Shown here piece after piece: positions 1 through 9,353 of a stretch of 64,000 bases of DNA. The stretch's first letter is position 1. The number at the start of each line of letters is the position of its first letter. Origin of the DNA: Aporhodopirellula rubra (lineage in GTDB: Bacteria; Planctomycetota; Planctomycetia; Pirellulales; Pirellulaceae); NCBI RefSeq assembly GCF_014192335.1, contig NZ_JACHXU010000029.1:1-64000 (forward strand). The letters run 5' to 3'. The translations under genes and the position numbers were made by a program. The notes beneath the pieces were generated by a model, which was not told where the DNA came from, searched no databases, and saw only the letters and a list, made by a program, of their open reading frames with translations.

Positions 1-207
1 TCTGGCATCGCCGAGGCCAAAGAAACGACGGCTTCCGCCATCGACGTCGCAACACCAAAATCAAAGAAACCTAACAAACCCTGTCATGCACCCCAGCTGA
101 GCAGTGTCAATCAGACAAGTTACGTCTTCGAACCTTGTCAGCGGTTACGTCTGAAATGTGATTGGCGATCTCGCATATTTCATGTGGTCGACCGATACGT
201 GCTGTGA
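1..207 (+). CDS. possible 3' end of an unknown gene entering the window
   Basis: Frame 1 is open from the first base to a TGA at 205-207 (68 codons), with no start inside the window. The first half reads like a soluble Ala/Thr/Lys-rich tail with ordinary planctomycete codon choice. The second half looks less like coding sequence. It could equally be a chance open frame in an intergenic stretch. No family is recognised and confidence is low. Confidence 0.25.
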   Translation, partial: SGIAEAKETTASAIDVATPKSKKPNKPCHAPQLSSVNQTSYVFEPCQRLRLKCDWRSRIFHVVDRYVL

Positions 208-278
208 TCTTTTGTGTCTGCTCGCTCGTGTTTGACCCGTGCGAATCTGATCCTCAGATGTCGCACATGATGAAGAGA

Positions 279-1472
279 TCAGTCGTCGATTTCAACGACG
301 GCGCCTACAACGGGAAACCAGTTTGAGAACTGTTTGTCAGCTGGGTCGCCGACTTGAACATAGCCTCGCTGGTGATCCAGGTTAAAGATGGTCATTGGGC
401 AGTCTTTTCCGATCTTTAGCGTCAGTCGGTAGTCGCCTTCCCGGGAGGTCGGTTCAATGGTTGCATCAAGAACTTTAGGTTCGACATCAAGGACTTCGAT
501 GTTTCTTCCTACTCCTCCGCGGACACGCACGAAGATGTGCCAAGTTGATTCTTCGCCGGCGGTTAGCGACCCGATGTGTAGCCCATCGTGCATGTGGAGA
601 AGCGGGCTAATGAAAGAGATCGGAGGGCGTACCTTTCCGGTGTATTCGATTTCACGTGTCACATCGGGGGAGCCATCGCCTGGGCGAATTACGGCCGTCA
701 GTGTTCCTTGAAATTGGCCAGGACGATGTCGCGGCATTGAGAGAGCAACGCGAGCCGCAGAACGCGATTGTTTGTCGGCCAGCTCAATGTCGTCGTTCTC
801 GATTGGTGTGACTTCCCAATTTAGTGTCGTGTCGCTTTCATCCGTCGTGACGCTCATGATTGTGAAGTCGTTCCATAGTTGGCTGAATAGCACGATGTCT
901 CCGGTTGCCACGTCGCCTACGTGTTGGGCAACCAACGCCACCGATTCAGGAGCGACCAATTGCGCGCGAACGATGCCTTCGACTTTGAGTTCAATCTCTT
1001 TTTGGAGTGGATCGCTAGTGATGATCTTTGCCGTTTGTTCATAACGTTCGGCTTGGTATCCGGTGTTCCATTCCATCGTGACGGTGGTCGTCGCGCCTGG
1101 CATTAGCAGTTGGTGTTCGAGTTTGCCGACGGTGCATTTGCAGCTCGTCCCCGCGACTTTCAGACTCAGTGGTGCTTTGCCCTCATTGCCGATCGTAAAC
1201 GTGTGGCTCGCGGTAACGTGTGGGTCAATCATCCCAAAGTCATATGACTTTTCTTTGACGATCGCGATAGGCAGTTCGTCAGTTGGAACCTCTCCGTGCA
1301 GTACCTTTTGCTGTTGCGCGATCAAGGATAGCTTTTCGTCGTATTCTTCTCGGCGATGGTCCGGTACGCCGTATGGTTTGTACTCCACCGTGAGAGAGAA
1401 TGCACCCGCGACGCTGATTAGCAAAATTGCCGTGATCGGTAGTGCGATGAATTTGGTTAACGGAGATCTCAT
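279..1472 (-). CDS. DUF1573 domain protein, secreted or membrane-anchored
   Basis: A 397-residue protein with an N-terminal hydrophobic segment (about residues 8-27) that should act as a signal peptide or anchor. Residues of about 75-170 match the DUF1573 pattern: a YDFG motif, then HTFTIGNEGKAPL and the SCKCT cysteine pair, followed by an Ig-like beta-sandwich. DUF1573 proteins are common in Planctomycetes and Bacteroidetes and are thought to sit in the periplasm or at the surface; no biochemical role is established. The C-terminal half is beta-rich and may hold one or two more Ig-like folds. The gene follows a DUF1559 gene on the same strand, but a strong terminator lies between them, so it is probably transcribed separately. 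No clear ribosome binding site precedes the ATG. Confidence 0.85.
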   Translation of the reverse strand: MRSPLTKFIALPITAILLISVAGAFSLTVEYKPYGVPDHRREEYDEKLSLIAQQQKVLHGEVPTDELPIAIVKEKSYDFGMIDPHVTASHTFTIGNEGKAPLSLKVAGTSCKCTVGKLEHQLLMPGATTTVTMEWNTGYQAERYEQTAKIITSDPLQKEIELKVEGIVRAQLVAPESVALVAQHVGDVATGDIVLFSQLWNDFTIMSVTTDESDTTLNWEVTPIENDDIELADKQSRSAARVALSMPRHRPGQFQGTLTAVIRPGDGSPDVTREIEYTGKVRPPISFISPLLHMHDGLHIGSLTAGEESTWHIFVRVRGGVGRNIEVLDVEPKVLDATIEPTSREGDYRLTLKIGKDCPMTIFNLDHQRGYVQVGDPADKQFSNWFPVVGAVVEIDD

Positions 1473-1509
1473 GACGAACTTACAAACGTGAAATGCTCAA
1501 ACTAATTGG

Positions 1510-1543
1510 AAAAACCTCCGCAGCCTCATCGAGACTGCGGAGG
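1510..1543 (-). terminator. rho-independent terminator of the DUF1559 gene
   Basis: On the minus strand a CCTCCGCAG/CTGCGGAGG stem, extended by three more pairs across one mismatch with a 3-nt loop, is followed directly by five T residues. It sits 48 bases after the stop of the DUF1559 gene at 1591 and before the DUF1573 gene start at 1472. Confidence 0.85.
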
Positions 1544-1590
1544 AGATTTAGGAAACGATGATCACCGTTGTGCGATCAATCGTGTGATCC

Positions 1591-2883
1591 TTATTCGAAC
1601 GAGCCTTTGAGGTAGAGGTCGTTCAGGAAAATGCCAGCGAAGAAATCGTCACGGGCCATTTCCAAGGTGTCGTCGGCATAACCAACCGCATCGACTCGAG
1701 CGTCATCCGGGTTCAGTGCGAAACCTGGGTTCAAGAAGCCGTCGCTGTTTTGGTCGTAGAAGACTTTGACGCTGCCGTCCGCCATCAGGATGTTGCAAGA
1801 ACCTTGGTGAATGGCGAACCAGTCACGAGTGTCTTGAAGATACAGACCATTTCCGGCGCTACCGCCCGCGGTCCCGGTAGGAGCATCGCATGCGGCCGTA
1901 GTCGGATTGCCACGCTCACACAAAAGTTGGGCACGAAGTGGGGCTCCCGATCCGATCAAATCGATGTCAGCACCGGCTGCAGTCGCATCGGCAACGTAGG
2001 CAGGGCCATCGTTGAATGCTTCGGTCAGAAGGTCACCTGCATTGATGTAGGTGATCGTATCGTCAGCGTTTCCTGCTGCTGCAAACACGGTGCGGCTGAC
2101 GCCAGGGCCGTGAGCGATTGCAACTGCCATGATTGCTTCGTCGATATCGCCAGGGGCTGCACAACCGATCATGCCGACGTTGCTGCTGCTGACGCGACTA
2201 CGATCCATGACGTTGGCGCTGAGTGGGCCGGTCGTTCCGCCGAGGCCTTTGAATCCGCCTCCCGAAGAGGTTTGCAAACCGGTGGCGCCATTTTCAGTCT
2301 TCATCATTCCACGGACCATGTGCCAACTGGCTGCGTAGTTGGTGTTGTAACCGTTGGTGAAGAAGTAGCGTGAAATCAATTCAGCGCGTTCGGCAGTCAG
2401 TTCGTCGGTCGATGCGAAGGTCGTGACGGCTCCGCTACCAGTGATGTTGTTGAAGCTCGGCTTGCCACACTGGCCGGCGGCCAAGCGGGCTGCTGGTGCA
2501 CCGTCTTTGGCGTCGGTGGTATCGGCACCGTAAAGGTCGTTGATTTTTTCCGAACCTTTGAGTGGGTTCGATGGGTCGAGCGACTCGTTCATGTTGCCGT
2601 CGCCGACGTTGACGATGTCAGCAACCCAGCCGTAGGTGTCCATGCAGCCGTCGCGACGGAAGTCCGACGCACCCGAAGAGTAAGCACCGCTTGGCGAACG
2701 TCCGCTGTATTTGAACAGGCCGACGCCGATGTTCTTGAGGTTAGCTTGGCACTGGGCTTGGCGGGCGGCTTCGCGAGCCTTGGTGATTGCAGGCAGCAAG
2801 AGAGCGGCGAGCAATGCGATGATCGCGATAACGACCAACAGTTCGATCAGGGTGAAACCCTGTTTACGCATACGCGTTTGCAT
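1591..2883 (-). CDS. DUF1559 prepilin-like protein
   Basis: A 430-residue protein beginning with a type IV pilin-like N-terminus: a short basic leader, then [20 protein letters not shown], the class III/IV prepilin cleavage and methylation signature. Next comes the DUF1559 hallmark [18 protein letters not shown]. Near the C-terminus is the conserved H-x9-DG motif ([15 protein letters not shown]). DUF1559 proteins form large families in Planctomycetes and are presumed to be pseudopilins or surface proteins; their function is unknown. The ATG at 2883 is chosen because GAAGGAA lies 7 bases upstream on the minus strand; a second ATG four codons in is possible. The middle of the protein is long, Gly/Ala/Asp-rich and probably variable between paralogues. 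Confidence 0.93.
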   Translation of the reverse strand: MQTRMRKQGFTLIELLVVIAIIALLAALLLPAITKAREAARQAQCQANLKNIGVGLFKYSGRSPSGAYSSGASDFRRDGCMDTYGWVADIVNVGDGNMNESLDPSNPLKGSEKINDLYGADTTDAKDGAPAARLAAGQCGKPSFNNITGSGAVTTFASTDELTAERAELISRYFFTNGYNTNYAASWHMVRGMMKTENGATGLQTSSGGGFKGLGGTTGPLSANVMDRSRVSSSNVGMIGCAAPGDIDEAIMAVAIAHGPGVSRTVFAAAGNADDTITYINAGDLLTEAFNDGPAYVADATAAGADIDLIGSGAPLRAQLLCERGNPTTAACDAPTGTAGGSAGNGLYLQDTRDWFAIHQGSCNILMADGSVKVFYDQNSDGFLNPGFALNPDDARVDAVGYADDTLEMARDDFFAGIFLNDLYLKGSFE

Positions 2884-3527
2884 TTTGGTATTCCTTCAGA
2901 AAATTCGATCGGATCTCGGCAGGAGACCCGATAGCTTGTTAATATTTGGTGATGTTAGTGAGCTTCGTGGCATGTCGCTGTTAACTCCCAAGCCCCGTTG
3001 CAGCGGTGTTTGAAAAGCGATGTGTCACGACTCCTTTCTTCTTTTTCTTCTTTACGGACGCGTGCAGGAAAGTCCCGCTCGTGTCGACATGTCAGGGGAC
3101 TGCCGTGCTGCCACCCGACATCTGACGTCCTTTGGCATTGAGCATGCTAAAGAGGGGAAGAACGCTCCTTTCTTGGTTAAGAGAATTGGGACAAACAGTA
3201 GGGAAGAGGCTGCTGTGGAGTCGATTGCGGGCCATTTCTTTCGCAGTGCGAAATTTGAAACTAGCCCGTGAAATGCAATCTTTTTGGCGGCGTTGCCCTC
3301 TTCGATGTGCGTGTTCTAGCGGAGCTTTGGAGTGGCGTAAGTGCTAACTAAGTCCATTCATCAACCTTTCACACAACCTGAACATGAGTCTTCGCAGAGC
3401 TTCAAAATCACAGGAAGTTTGGGCTTGTGCGGGCCCTCCCGTAGAAGGGTTTTTGTCGAGCAAGAACAATTGGGTGTTCATTTTGAGCGTTCTTGGCGCT
3501 GCGATGCGCATGATTGAGCCAGAGTGG
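2884..3527. other. intergenic region, no gene supported
   Basis: About 640 bases between the starts of the DUF1559 gene and the end of the esterase gene. Short open frames occur here (for example 3020-3271 plus) but lack a ribosome binding site or recognisable protein features. The region must hold the DUF1559 promoter near 2900-3000. No clear hairpin with a T-run was found for the esterase gene. Confidence 0.5.
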
Positions 3528-4535
3528 CTACTGATCGTTGCCGAGTAGCTGCTCAGCGAAGAAGTCCCGAACCTGATTTTGGGTGTTCGGGTGCATGAGA
3601 GTGACGAGGTGGCCCTGGTTCTCGATCACAGTTAACGCAACCGAAACGCCTACGGAGCGGAGTGCAGCGGCAAATTGGCGACTGCTTTCGATCGGTACGA
3701 TCAGGTCTTTCTCGCCGTGAATCAATTGCGTCGGTGGATCACCCGCCGAAGCGTGGGCTGTAGGTGATGCCGCGGTATAGAGTTCCGGGAATTGACGGCG
3801 TGATCCGTGCAGGAAGAACGATAGTGCTTCACTGTCGATGGGGACTTCCCGGAGATCGCAGGGCGGACCTCCAGCACAGACGGCAGCGATCTTGGGAAGA
3901 CGTTTCCAACGTGGGTCGTCGATGGGCCAGTCACTCGACGTGATTTGGACCTCGCCGGGTTCGTCCGCCATGACGCCTACGAGTGCCGAGAGGTGGCCTC
4001 CTGCCGAGTAGCCAAACATGCCAATTCGTTGGCGGTCAATGCTGAGTTCGTCAGCGTGATCGGTGAGGAAAAGCAACGCCTCGCGAACATCGTCAACTTG
4101 AGCCGGGAACTTTGAATAAGGGGCCAGGCGGTAATTAATGTTAAGGACGCAGAGCCCCATTTCCGCGAGGTACTTGCTATAGCTGCCGAGTGACCATTTG
4201 TCGCCCACCAGCCATCCGCCACCATGCACGACAACCACCGCCGGACGAGGCCGCCCGGTGAGTTTGATTGAGCTGTTTTGCGAGTGGGCTTTGGAGGCAT
4301 CATCGCTGTTGCGGGCGATGTCATCTTCGTTTTCACGAAGTGTATCGTCAGCGAAGACAGGGACGTAAAGATCGGCGAGTCCCGACTTGCCATCCTGCAG
4401 TTCGACAGAACTGCTATAGCGAATGTCCCAGAACGTTTTGACCTTCACCGATGCCGCTTCCTCCGCACTAAGAAGTGCGGGCGGAAACAGCAAGCAGGTG
4501 AGGATCGTTACGAATGATGATCGGCCGAGTATCAA
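3528..4535 (-). CDS. secreted alpha/beta hydrolase (esterase/lipase-like)
   Basis: A 335-residue protein with an N-terminal signal peptide (about residues 1-24). It has the oxyanion-hole motif HGGGW near residue 104, the nucleophile elbow GYSAGGH, and later the expected Asp (GEKDLIVP) and His (NQGHLV) of the catalytic triad. This is the BD-FAE / hormone-sensitive-lipase type of fold, usually acting on acetyl, feruloyl or other carboxyl esters; the substrate cannot be read from sequence. The start overlaps the stop of the upstream protease gene by four bases (ATGA), so the two are translationally coupled. An insertion rich in Asp and Ser at residues of about 60-95, between the first strands and HGGGW, is unlike a minimal family member. 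Confidence 0.88.
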   Translation of the reverse strand: MILGRSSFVTILTCLLFPPALLSAEEAASVKVKTFWDIRYSSSVELQDGKSGLADLYVPVFADDTLRENEDDIARNSDDASKAHSQNSSIKLTGRPRPAVVVVHGGGWLVGDKWSLGSYSKYLAEMGLCVLNINYRLAPYSKFPAQVDDVREALLFLTDHADELSIDRQRIGMFGYSAGGHLSALVGVMADEPGEVQITSSDWPIDDPRWKRLPKIAAVCAGGPPCDLREVPIDSEALSFFLHGSRRQFPELYTAASPTAHASAGDPPTQLIHGEKDLIVPIESSRQFAAALRSVGVSVALTVIENQGHLVTLMHPNTQNQVRDFFAEQLLGNDQ

Positions 4536-6730
4536 TTTGCACGTGCCAGATTCTGCGCCCTCAATCCATCGATGTATTGATGGGTAATATTGAGAACTTC
4601 TTGGTTGTAGTACGTGTCACGGAAGACTTCATCGCCCCCGAGTTGAGCCTCGAGTTCCTCTTCCTCCTCGTCCTTCTGTGCCTTCATTTCGGCACGTCGT
4701 TGCATGAATTTCTCTTCGTTCAGCGAGATGCTCTTCTGATCCTTTTGCTGGACGTAGAGTGCGATTCGACGCATTAGTTCAGTGAACTCGTCGTTGTTGG
4801 CAATTCGTTGTTGCGAATTGACTCGGAGGCTGTTGATGAGATCCATCGGCACCATGCTGTAAAGGTTGTGCCGTGCTGGGTTCACGCGATCATGTTCGAG
4901 GGCGTATTCCAAGTCGCCTTCGGCAACGGGCATTTTGCTGATGACGCTCGGCAAAATGATATCCGCGGCGACGCCTTTGAGTTGAGTGCTCTCACCGTCG
5001 GGCAGATAGAACTGCTGCAGCGTGACTTTCAGTGCGCCGTAGTTTGCCCGTTTGATACGGAAGAGTGATTGTCCGATATCCATCAGGGTTTGAACGGTTC
5101 CTTTGCCGTGCGTTTGCGGGTCACCCACCACAATCCCACGACGGTAATCCTTGATCGCCCCGGCGAAAATTTCGCTCGCACTTGCGCTGAGCTTGCTCGT
5201 CAGAACAACGAGTGGGCCGTCCCAAACGGTACCGCGTTGATCGTCGTCGTACTTCTGTACCGAACCGTTGGCGTCTTTGACCTGCACGACGGGGCCTTGG
5301 TCGATGAACAGTCCGGTCAGGCTGATCGCTTCGGTGAGCGAGCCACCGCCATTTCGGCTGAGGTCGAGGACCACACCGCCGACATTTTGCCGTTTGAAAT
5401 CTTCGAGGATTTTAGCAACGTCCCGTGTGCTACTGCGGAAGTCGGCGTCGTTACGTTTGGCCCCTTCCATGTCCATATAGAAACTCGGCAGATTGATGTA
5501 GCCGATTTTAAGCGTGGACGATTGGCTGGGCATTTGATGTTCGATGATCTCGCCGCGTGCGGCTGAGTCTTCGAGTTCAACTCGGGCACGAACGATCTTA
5601 AAGACTTCGAGATTTCCGTTTCCGCCTGGACGGACGCCCAAACGCACCGTCGTTCCCGCTTTGCCGCGAATGAGTTTGACGACGTCTTTGAGAGGCATCT
5701 CGATGATGTCGACCATCTCGCCGTTCTCACCTTGGCCGACGGACACGATCGAATCGTCTGGTTTCAGTTTGCCGTGCAGGTCAGCAGCACCGCCGGGAAT
5801 GATCGCTTTGACTTGTGTCAAACCGTCTTTCTCGCCGAGCGACGCACCGATCCCGTCGAGGTTCAGGCTCATGCTGATCGTGAAATCCTCGAGCGTGGCG
5901 GGCGACATGTACGTCGAGTGTGGGTCGTAGCTGTTGGTCACCGCGGTCAGGAAGATTTCCAGAATGTCGTCGCTGCTGGTCGTTTTCCAGCGATTGGCGT
6001 ATCGGTCATAACGCCGCATTAATTGATCGCGAGCTTCTTGTCCGACGATCGGGTCATCGGAGTCCTTGAGGTCGAGCAGCGAGAGCTTCAATTGACGACG
6101 CCAGCGGTCGGTCGCTTCGTCGACGTTTTGGGCGTACTGAGCGGCGTCGCGATCGACGATGACTTGTTCATCGGCGCTAAAATCGAAGTCCGTCTTGAGA
6201 AGTTGGCGGATGGTTTCAACGCGCTCATCAACTCGCTGTGTGAATCGGCCAAAGATGTAGTATGCGAGATCGAGGTTTCCCGCTCGCACGTGATCGTCCA
6301 CCACGGTCGAGTAGCGTTTGAATTGGTCGATATCGCTTTGCAAAAAGTAGAGTTTGAGCGGATCAAATGACTCGATGTACAGGTCGAGAGCCCGGGCACT
6401 CGATTCATCGTTGAGTTCTTTGCCGGAGACATGTTCGCTCGGCATCAGGCGTGCGATTAGCCGTGACACGACACCGTCTTGCGGAGCCGGTTTGGGCATT
6501 TGTGTCGGGCGAGCGGCGGGGCGGGGATTTTGCCCGTTTTGCGGGGCAGTCGCTTGGCGAGCACCTTCACTCGGGATCAATTCGACCGGTTGCTGACCCG
6601 GCGGAATGGCTTCTCGAAGAATGGTCGCGTTTTGAGCTTGGGCGGGCGGGAAACCGCAAGAAAAAGCCACCAAGAAGCCCAATGTCGCGACTGCGAACTG
6701 AGGAGCGTAGGAACGAAGGTGTTGCGACAT
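4532..6730 (-). CDS. prc: carboxy-terminal processing (tail-specific) protease, S41 family
   Basis: A periplasmic serine protease of the Prc/Tsp family, which degrades or trims proteins from their C-termini. After a signal peptide (start MSQHLRS) there is a helical N-terminal region, a PDZ domain (beginning near LDGIGASLG) and the S41 catalytic domain. The catalytic Ser lies in SASASEIF and the general-base Lys in THGKGTVQ, both present. The Lys/Glu-rich C-terminal region matches the DUF3340 extension of Tsp proteins. The start at 6730 is preferred over an in-frame ATG 17 codons earlier because the extra residues would precede a complete signal peptide. A low-complexity Pro/Gln/Ala linker follows the signal peptide. 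The gene is coupled to the esterase gene. Confidence 0.92.
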   Translation of the reverse strand: MSQHLRSYAPQFAVATLGFLVAFSCGFPPAQAQNATILREAIPPGQQPVELIPSEGARQATAPQNGQNPRPAARPTQMPKPAPQDGVVSRLIARLMPSEHVSGKELNDESSARALDLYIESFDPLKLYFLQSDIDQFKRYSTVVDDHVRAGNLDLAYYIFGRFTQRVDERVETIRQLLKTDFDFSADEQVIVDRDAAQYAQNVDEATDRWRRQLKLSLLDLKDSDDPIVGQEARDQLMRRYDRYANRWKTTSSDDILEIFLTAVTNSYDPHSTYMSPATLEDFTISMSLNLDGIGASLGEKDGLTQVKAIIPGGAADLHGKLKPDDSIVSVGQGENGEMVDIIEMPLKDVVKLIRGKAGTTVRLGVRPGGNGNLEVFKIVRARVELEDSAARGEIIEHQMPSQSSTLKIGYINLPSFYMDMEGAKRNDADFRSSTRDVAKILEDFKRQNVGGVVLDLSRNGGGSLTEAISLTGLFIDQGPVVQVKDANGSVQKYDDDQRGTVWDGPLVVLTSKLSASASEIFAGAIKDYRRGIVVGDPQTHGKGTVQTLMDIGQSLFRIKRANYGALKVTLQQFYLPDGESTQLKGVAADIILPSVISKMPVAEGDLEYALEHDRVNPARHNLYSMVPMDLINSLRVNSQQRIANNDEFTELMRRIALYVQQKDQKSISLNEEKFMQRRAEMKAQKDEEEEELEAQLGGDEVFRDTYYNQEVLNITHQYIDGLRAQNLARAN

Positions 6731-7200
6731 AGAGTATCTGCGTGGGTGAAGTGGCCGCGCCCTCTCGCAGGCATTTGACACTGCTCAGCGAGTCTGAGCG
6801 GGAAATCGGATGCGAGTGAGCAAGAATTTCAGAGAGGTCATTAAGGGATAGTAGGAAAGGGCGGAAAGTCAGGCAACCGCGATTTCATAGGCAATTGATT
6901 GTACGCGAGGAGGCGAGTCGGGTTCGGATTGTGCCGAAGATTGCAGTTATCCGAGCCCAGTTAGGCCGATTGTTCGGGATTTACCGAATGTTCGCGGTAA
7001 GTTTTGCCGATAACTCTGCTTGAAGTGGTTCTGTCGATATCGGCTGACGCTTCGTTCCGAGATGTGCGGTGGGAAACGATTGAAAAGCCGGCGATCTGTC
7101 AGGTCGCGTGTTTTTCGGTTTTACCCGCCGTGCCTCGAACCGCCAACGGATCTCGACGATTGGTCCCGTACTCAGGCAGGCATTGATTCAGGAATCAGGG
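6731..7200. promoter_or_regulatory. divergent intergenic region between prc and the BBP7 gene
   Basis: About 470 bases separating two divergent genes, so both promoters should lie here. Visible structure includes an inverted repeat TTACCG/CGGTAA around 6980-7000 with an 8-nt loop, followed by GTTTTG. No confident -35/-10 pair could be assigned. In-frame codons upstream of 7201 are open back to a GTG at 7108, but they would precede an otherwise good signal peptide. Confidence 0.45.
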
Positions 7201-9132
7201 ATGAACACTCGCTCAAAACACACCTCGATACCGACGAAAAACTCGGCGGCCGTATTCCGGTCGATTGTCGCAGCCGGCTATGTCGCTGCGATGCTAGTTG
7301 TCGTCGGCTCGCCGACAATCCTGTCAGCGGCACCGCCAACGGCGGAAGACGACATTGATTATGCCGCTAGTGGATTTGTACTGCCGCCAGGGGTTTCGCC
7401 CACGGCATGGGCGACAGCCGCCCGGGCAAGTGCTGCCGGCGGCATTAATTACGCCAGCCAACCCGCGATCGGCGGCCCAATGATGGGAGGCCCAGGAATG
7501 GGAATGCCCGGCATGGGCGGACCTGTCATGGGAGGACCCGCAATGGGAAATCCGGGAATGGCTCCTGGCATTGGTGGACCGATGATGGGCAACATGCCCA
7601 TGGCACAAAAAATTCCAGCGTCGTTCCCATCGGGACCGATTCCCGGAATGCCCGTTTCCACAGGATTGCCAGGGCCGATCGGACCCGCCGCCTATCAAGC
7701 GGCGATGCAAAATCCCTACGGTCAGGTCATGCCGATTAACTACCAGGACGCCGGGGCCTACCAGGTCTACAACGGCGGCTATGGTGATTCGTACGGATGC
7801 GACTGTGGTTCATGCGACGCCGGTTCGTGTGACGGTGCTGCATGTGGCTGTGGATGCGGTTCAGGAGGCGGAGGCGGCTTCAGCGGAATTCTACCCGCAT
7901 TGGCAGGAAGTTGCGGATGCTGCAACGGCAACGGCTGTGGCGTTTGCAATTCGAGCCTCTACCAGAGCGGATGTCTCGGCAAAGGCGGCATGCTGGGAGA
8001 TTGGTGCAGCGGAAAATGCATGCAAGGTGATTTCGGCCTTCTGATGGGAACCATCGGCGGCAACCTCGCGGCGATCTGTGATGCGGTTCAACCTTACAGC
8101 GAAGCCGGCAAGTGTGCCCAGCGTTGGTACGACGTCTCGGTTGAGGCGATGTTCCTGGGACACAACTTCAGCCAAGGCAACGCGGTGATCAGCACGCTCG
8201 GAGTCAATGGAACTCCGGCCATCAGCCTGGGTGATGCAAAAGTCAACGACCTCGAAGCGGGTGTGCGAGTGTCTGCTGCGATGATTATGGGAGTCGGTGG
8301 GAATTTGGAAATGGTTTATGTCGGGGGACATGAATGGGGTAACACTGCTCGGGCAACCGCGACCAACACGGTGGCTCCTGACTTGTACTCCTATATCTCA
8401 GATTTCGGTGTTAATCCGGCCGGTGGCTTTGACGATCCCGATCGTTCACTCACCCACTCGGTCTCGGTTGATTCGGTCTTCCACAGTGGCGAATTGAACT
8501 ATCGTCGCCGCACCGTCGGGCCAGGCTGCCGCTTCCAAGGTTCTTGGTTGGCCGGTCTTCGCTACCTGCGATTGGACAACGGATTCGGATTTGATGCGGT
8601 CGGTACGCTGACCGACGGAGCGGGCAACGTCATCGCTGGTACCGAAGGCGGTCCGGGCAACGACGAGCTGCGTTTCTACAACTCGTCGACCCGTACCAAG
8701 AACAACATGTTCTTCGGTCAAATCGGTTACGACGTGTGGTGGAACATGGTGCCCGGTATCCAACTGGGCTTCGGAATGAAGGGTGGTTGGGGCCAAAACG
8801 ACTGGGAACGGTCCACCTACATCAACGCCAACTCGGCGGGCCCTGGTGCGACCGCAGGAGTTGTCAGCGTGAGCGACCGCGACCGGCTCGATACCTTCAT
8901 GGGTGAGATCGAAACCAAAATCGTGTACCGATTCTCGCACTCGTGGTCACTCCGAATGGCTCACCACTTGATCGCCATGGATGAAATTCTCAACACCGTT
9001 CCTGAGGCCTCGTATATCCAGGACTCTTTGACGACGGTGGGTGCCGGGAACCCAGTTACCGACGCACCGGCTGTGAGTTTCGACTCGGTTGTGCTGCAAG
9101 GTTTCACGATCGGTGCCGAATACATCTGGTAA
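7201..9132 (+). CDS. BBP7-family outer-membrane beta-barrel protein
   Basis: A 643-residue exported protein. The start at 7201 gives a basic N-terminus and hydrophobic core ending near SAAPPTA. Residues of about 85-140 are a Gly/Met/Pro-rich low-complexity run. Residues of about 195-285 are very Cys-rich with CDCG, CGCG and CNGNGCG clusters. The rest resembles the planctomycete BBP7 family (Pfam family named after an unpublished beta-barrel protein): repeated amphipathic strands, a WYDVSVEAMFLGHNF opening strand and a C-terminal aromatic residue (EYIW), as expected for an outer-membrane barrel. It may be a porin or surface structural protein. It is monocistronic, with a 12-bp hairpin after the stop. 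Confidence 0.82.
   Translation: MNTRSKHTSIPTKNSAAVFRSIVAAGYVAAMLVVVGSPTILSAAPPTAEDDIDYAASGFVLPPGVSPTAWATAARASAAGGINYASQPAIGGPMMGGPGMGMPGMGGPVMGGPAMGNPGMAPGIGGPMMGNMPMAQKIPASFPSGPIPGMPVSTGLPGPIGPAAYQAAMQNPYGQVMPINYQDAGAYQVYNGGYGDSYGCDCGSCDAGSCDGAACGCGCGSGGGGGFSGILPALAGSCGCCNGNGCGVCNSSLYQSGCLGKGGMLGDWCSGKCMQGDFGLLMGTIGGNLAAICDAVQPYSEAGKCAQRWYDVSVEAMFLGHNFSQGNAVISTLGVNGTPAISLGDAKVNDLEAGVRVSAAMIMGVGGNLEMVYVGGHEWGNTARATATNTVAPDLYSYISDFGVNPAGGFDDPDRSLTHSVSVDSVFHSGELNYRRRTVGPGCRFQGSWLAGLRYLRLDNGFGFDAVGTLTDGAGNVIAGTEGGPGNDELRFYNSSTRTKNNMFFGQIGYDVWWNMVPGIQLGFGMKGGWGQNDWERSTYINANSAGPGATAGVVSVSDRDRLDTFMGEIETKIVYRFSHSWSLRMAHHLIAMDEILNTVPEASYIQDSLTTVGAGNPVTDAPAVSFDSVVLQGFTIGAEYIW
7465..7605 (+). repeat. 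coding low-complexity GGPMMG-type repeat
   Basis: Within the BBP7 gene, degenerate units encoding GGP-M-GGP, MGMPG and related short Gly/Met/Pro motifs repeat about eight times. The DNA units are near-identical 9-18 base blocks, so slippage between strains is likely. Similar Gly/Met/Pro tracts are common in planctomycete surface proteins. Confidence 0.8.
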
Positions 9133-9147
9133 TTCCGCCCGGATCGG

Positions 9148-9187
9148 CGAGTGTTGGCATGATCCTCACGGACGGTGCCAACACTCG
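9148..9187 (+). terminator. hairpin after the BBP7 gene, probable terminator
   Basis: A perfect 12-bp stem (CGAGTGTTGGCA / TGCCAACACTCG) with a 16-nt loop begins 15 bases after the BBP7 stop. There is no T-run, so it may protect the mRNA 3' end or act with Rho rather than alone. Confidence 0.55.
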
Positions 9188-9353
9188 GCAAAGCTGAAAA
9201 TGGTGATGATGCGATGGGCAGTTGGCAGGAGTGGAGAGACGACGTGGCCCGATTCGAACCGTACGACGCGGTTCACACGGCTACAAAAAGTAGACAAACG
9301 ATCTACACTAATAGGCCTCTTTACTCCTCGCTCCGATCTGATCTCTTTTCTTC

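Noticed and set aside
3020-3271. 83-codon plus-strand open frame upstream of DUF1559
   Set aside because: No ribosome binding site, no recognisable protein features, and its codon use differs from neighbouring genes.
3440-3470. CCCT...AGGGTTTTT pairing on the plus strand
   Set aside because: The stem is only three to four pairs and no plus-strand gene ends nearby, so it is not called a terminator.
9240-9320. GATTCGAACC, which looks like a reversed tRNA T-loop
   Set aside because: The flanking bases do not pair as a T-stem on the minus strand, and no acceptor or anticodon arm could be built.
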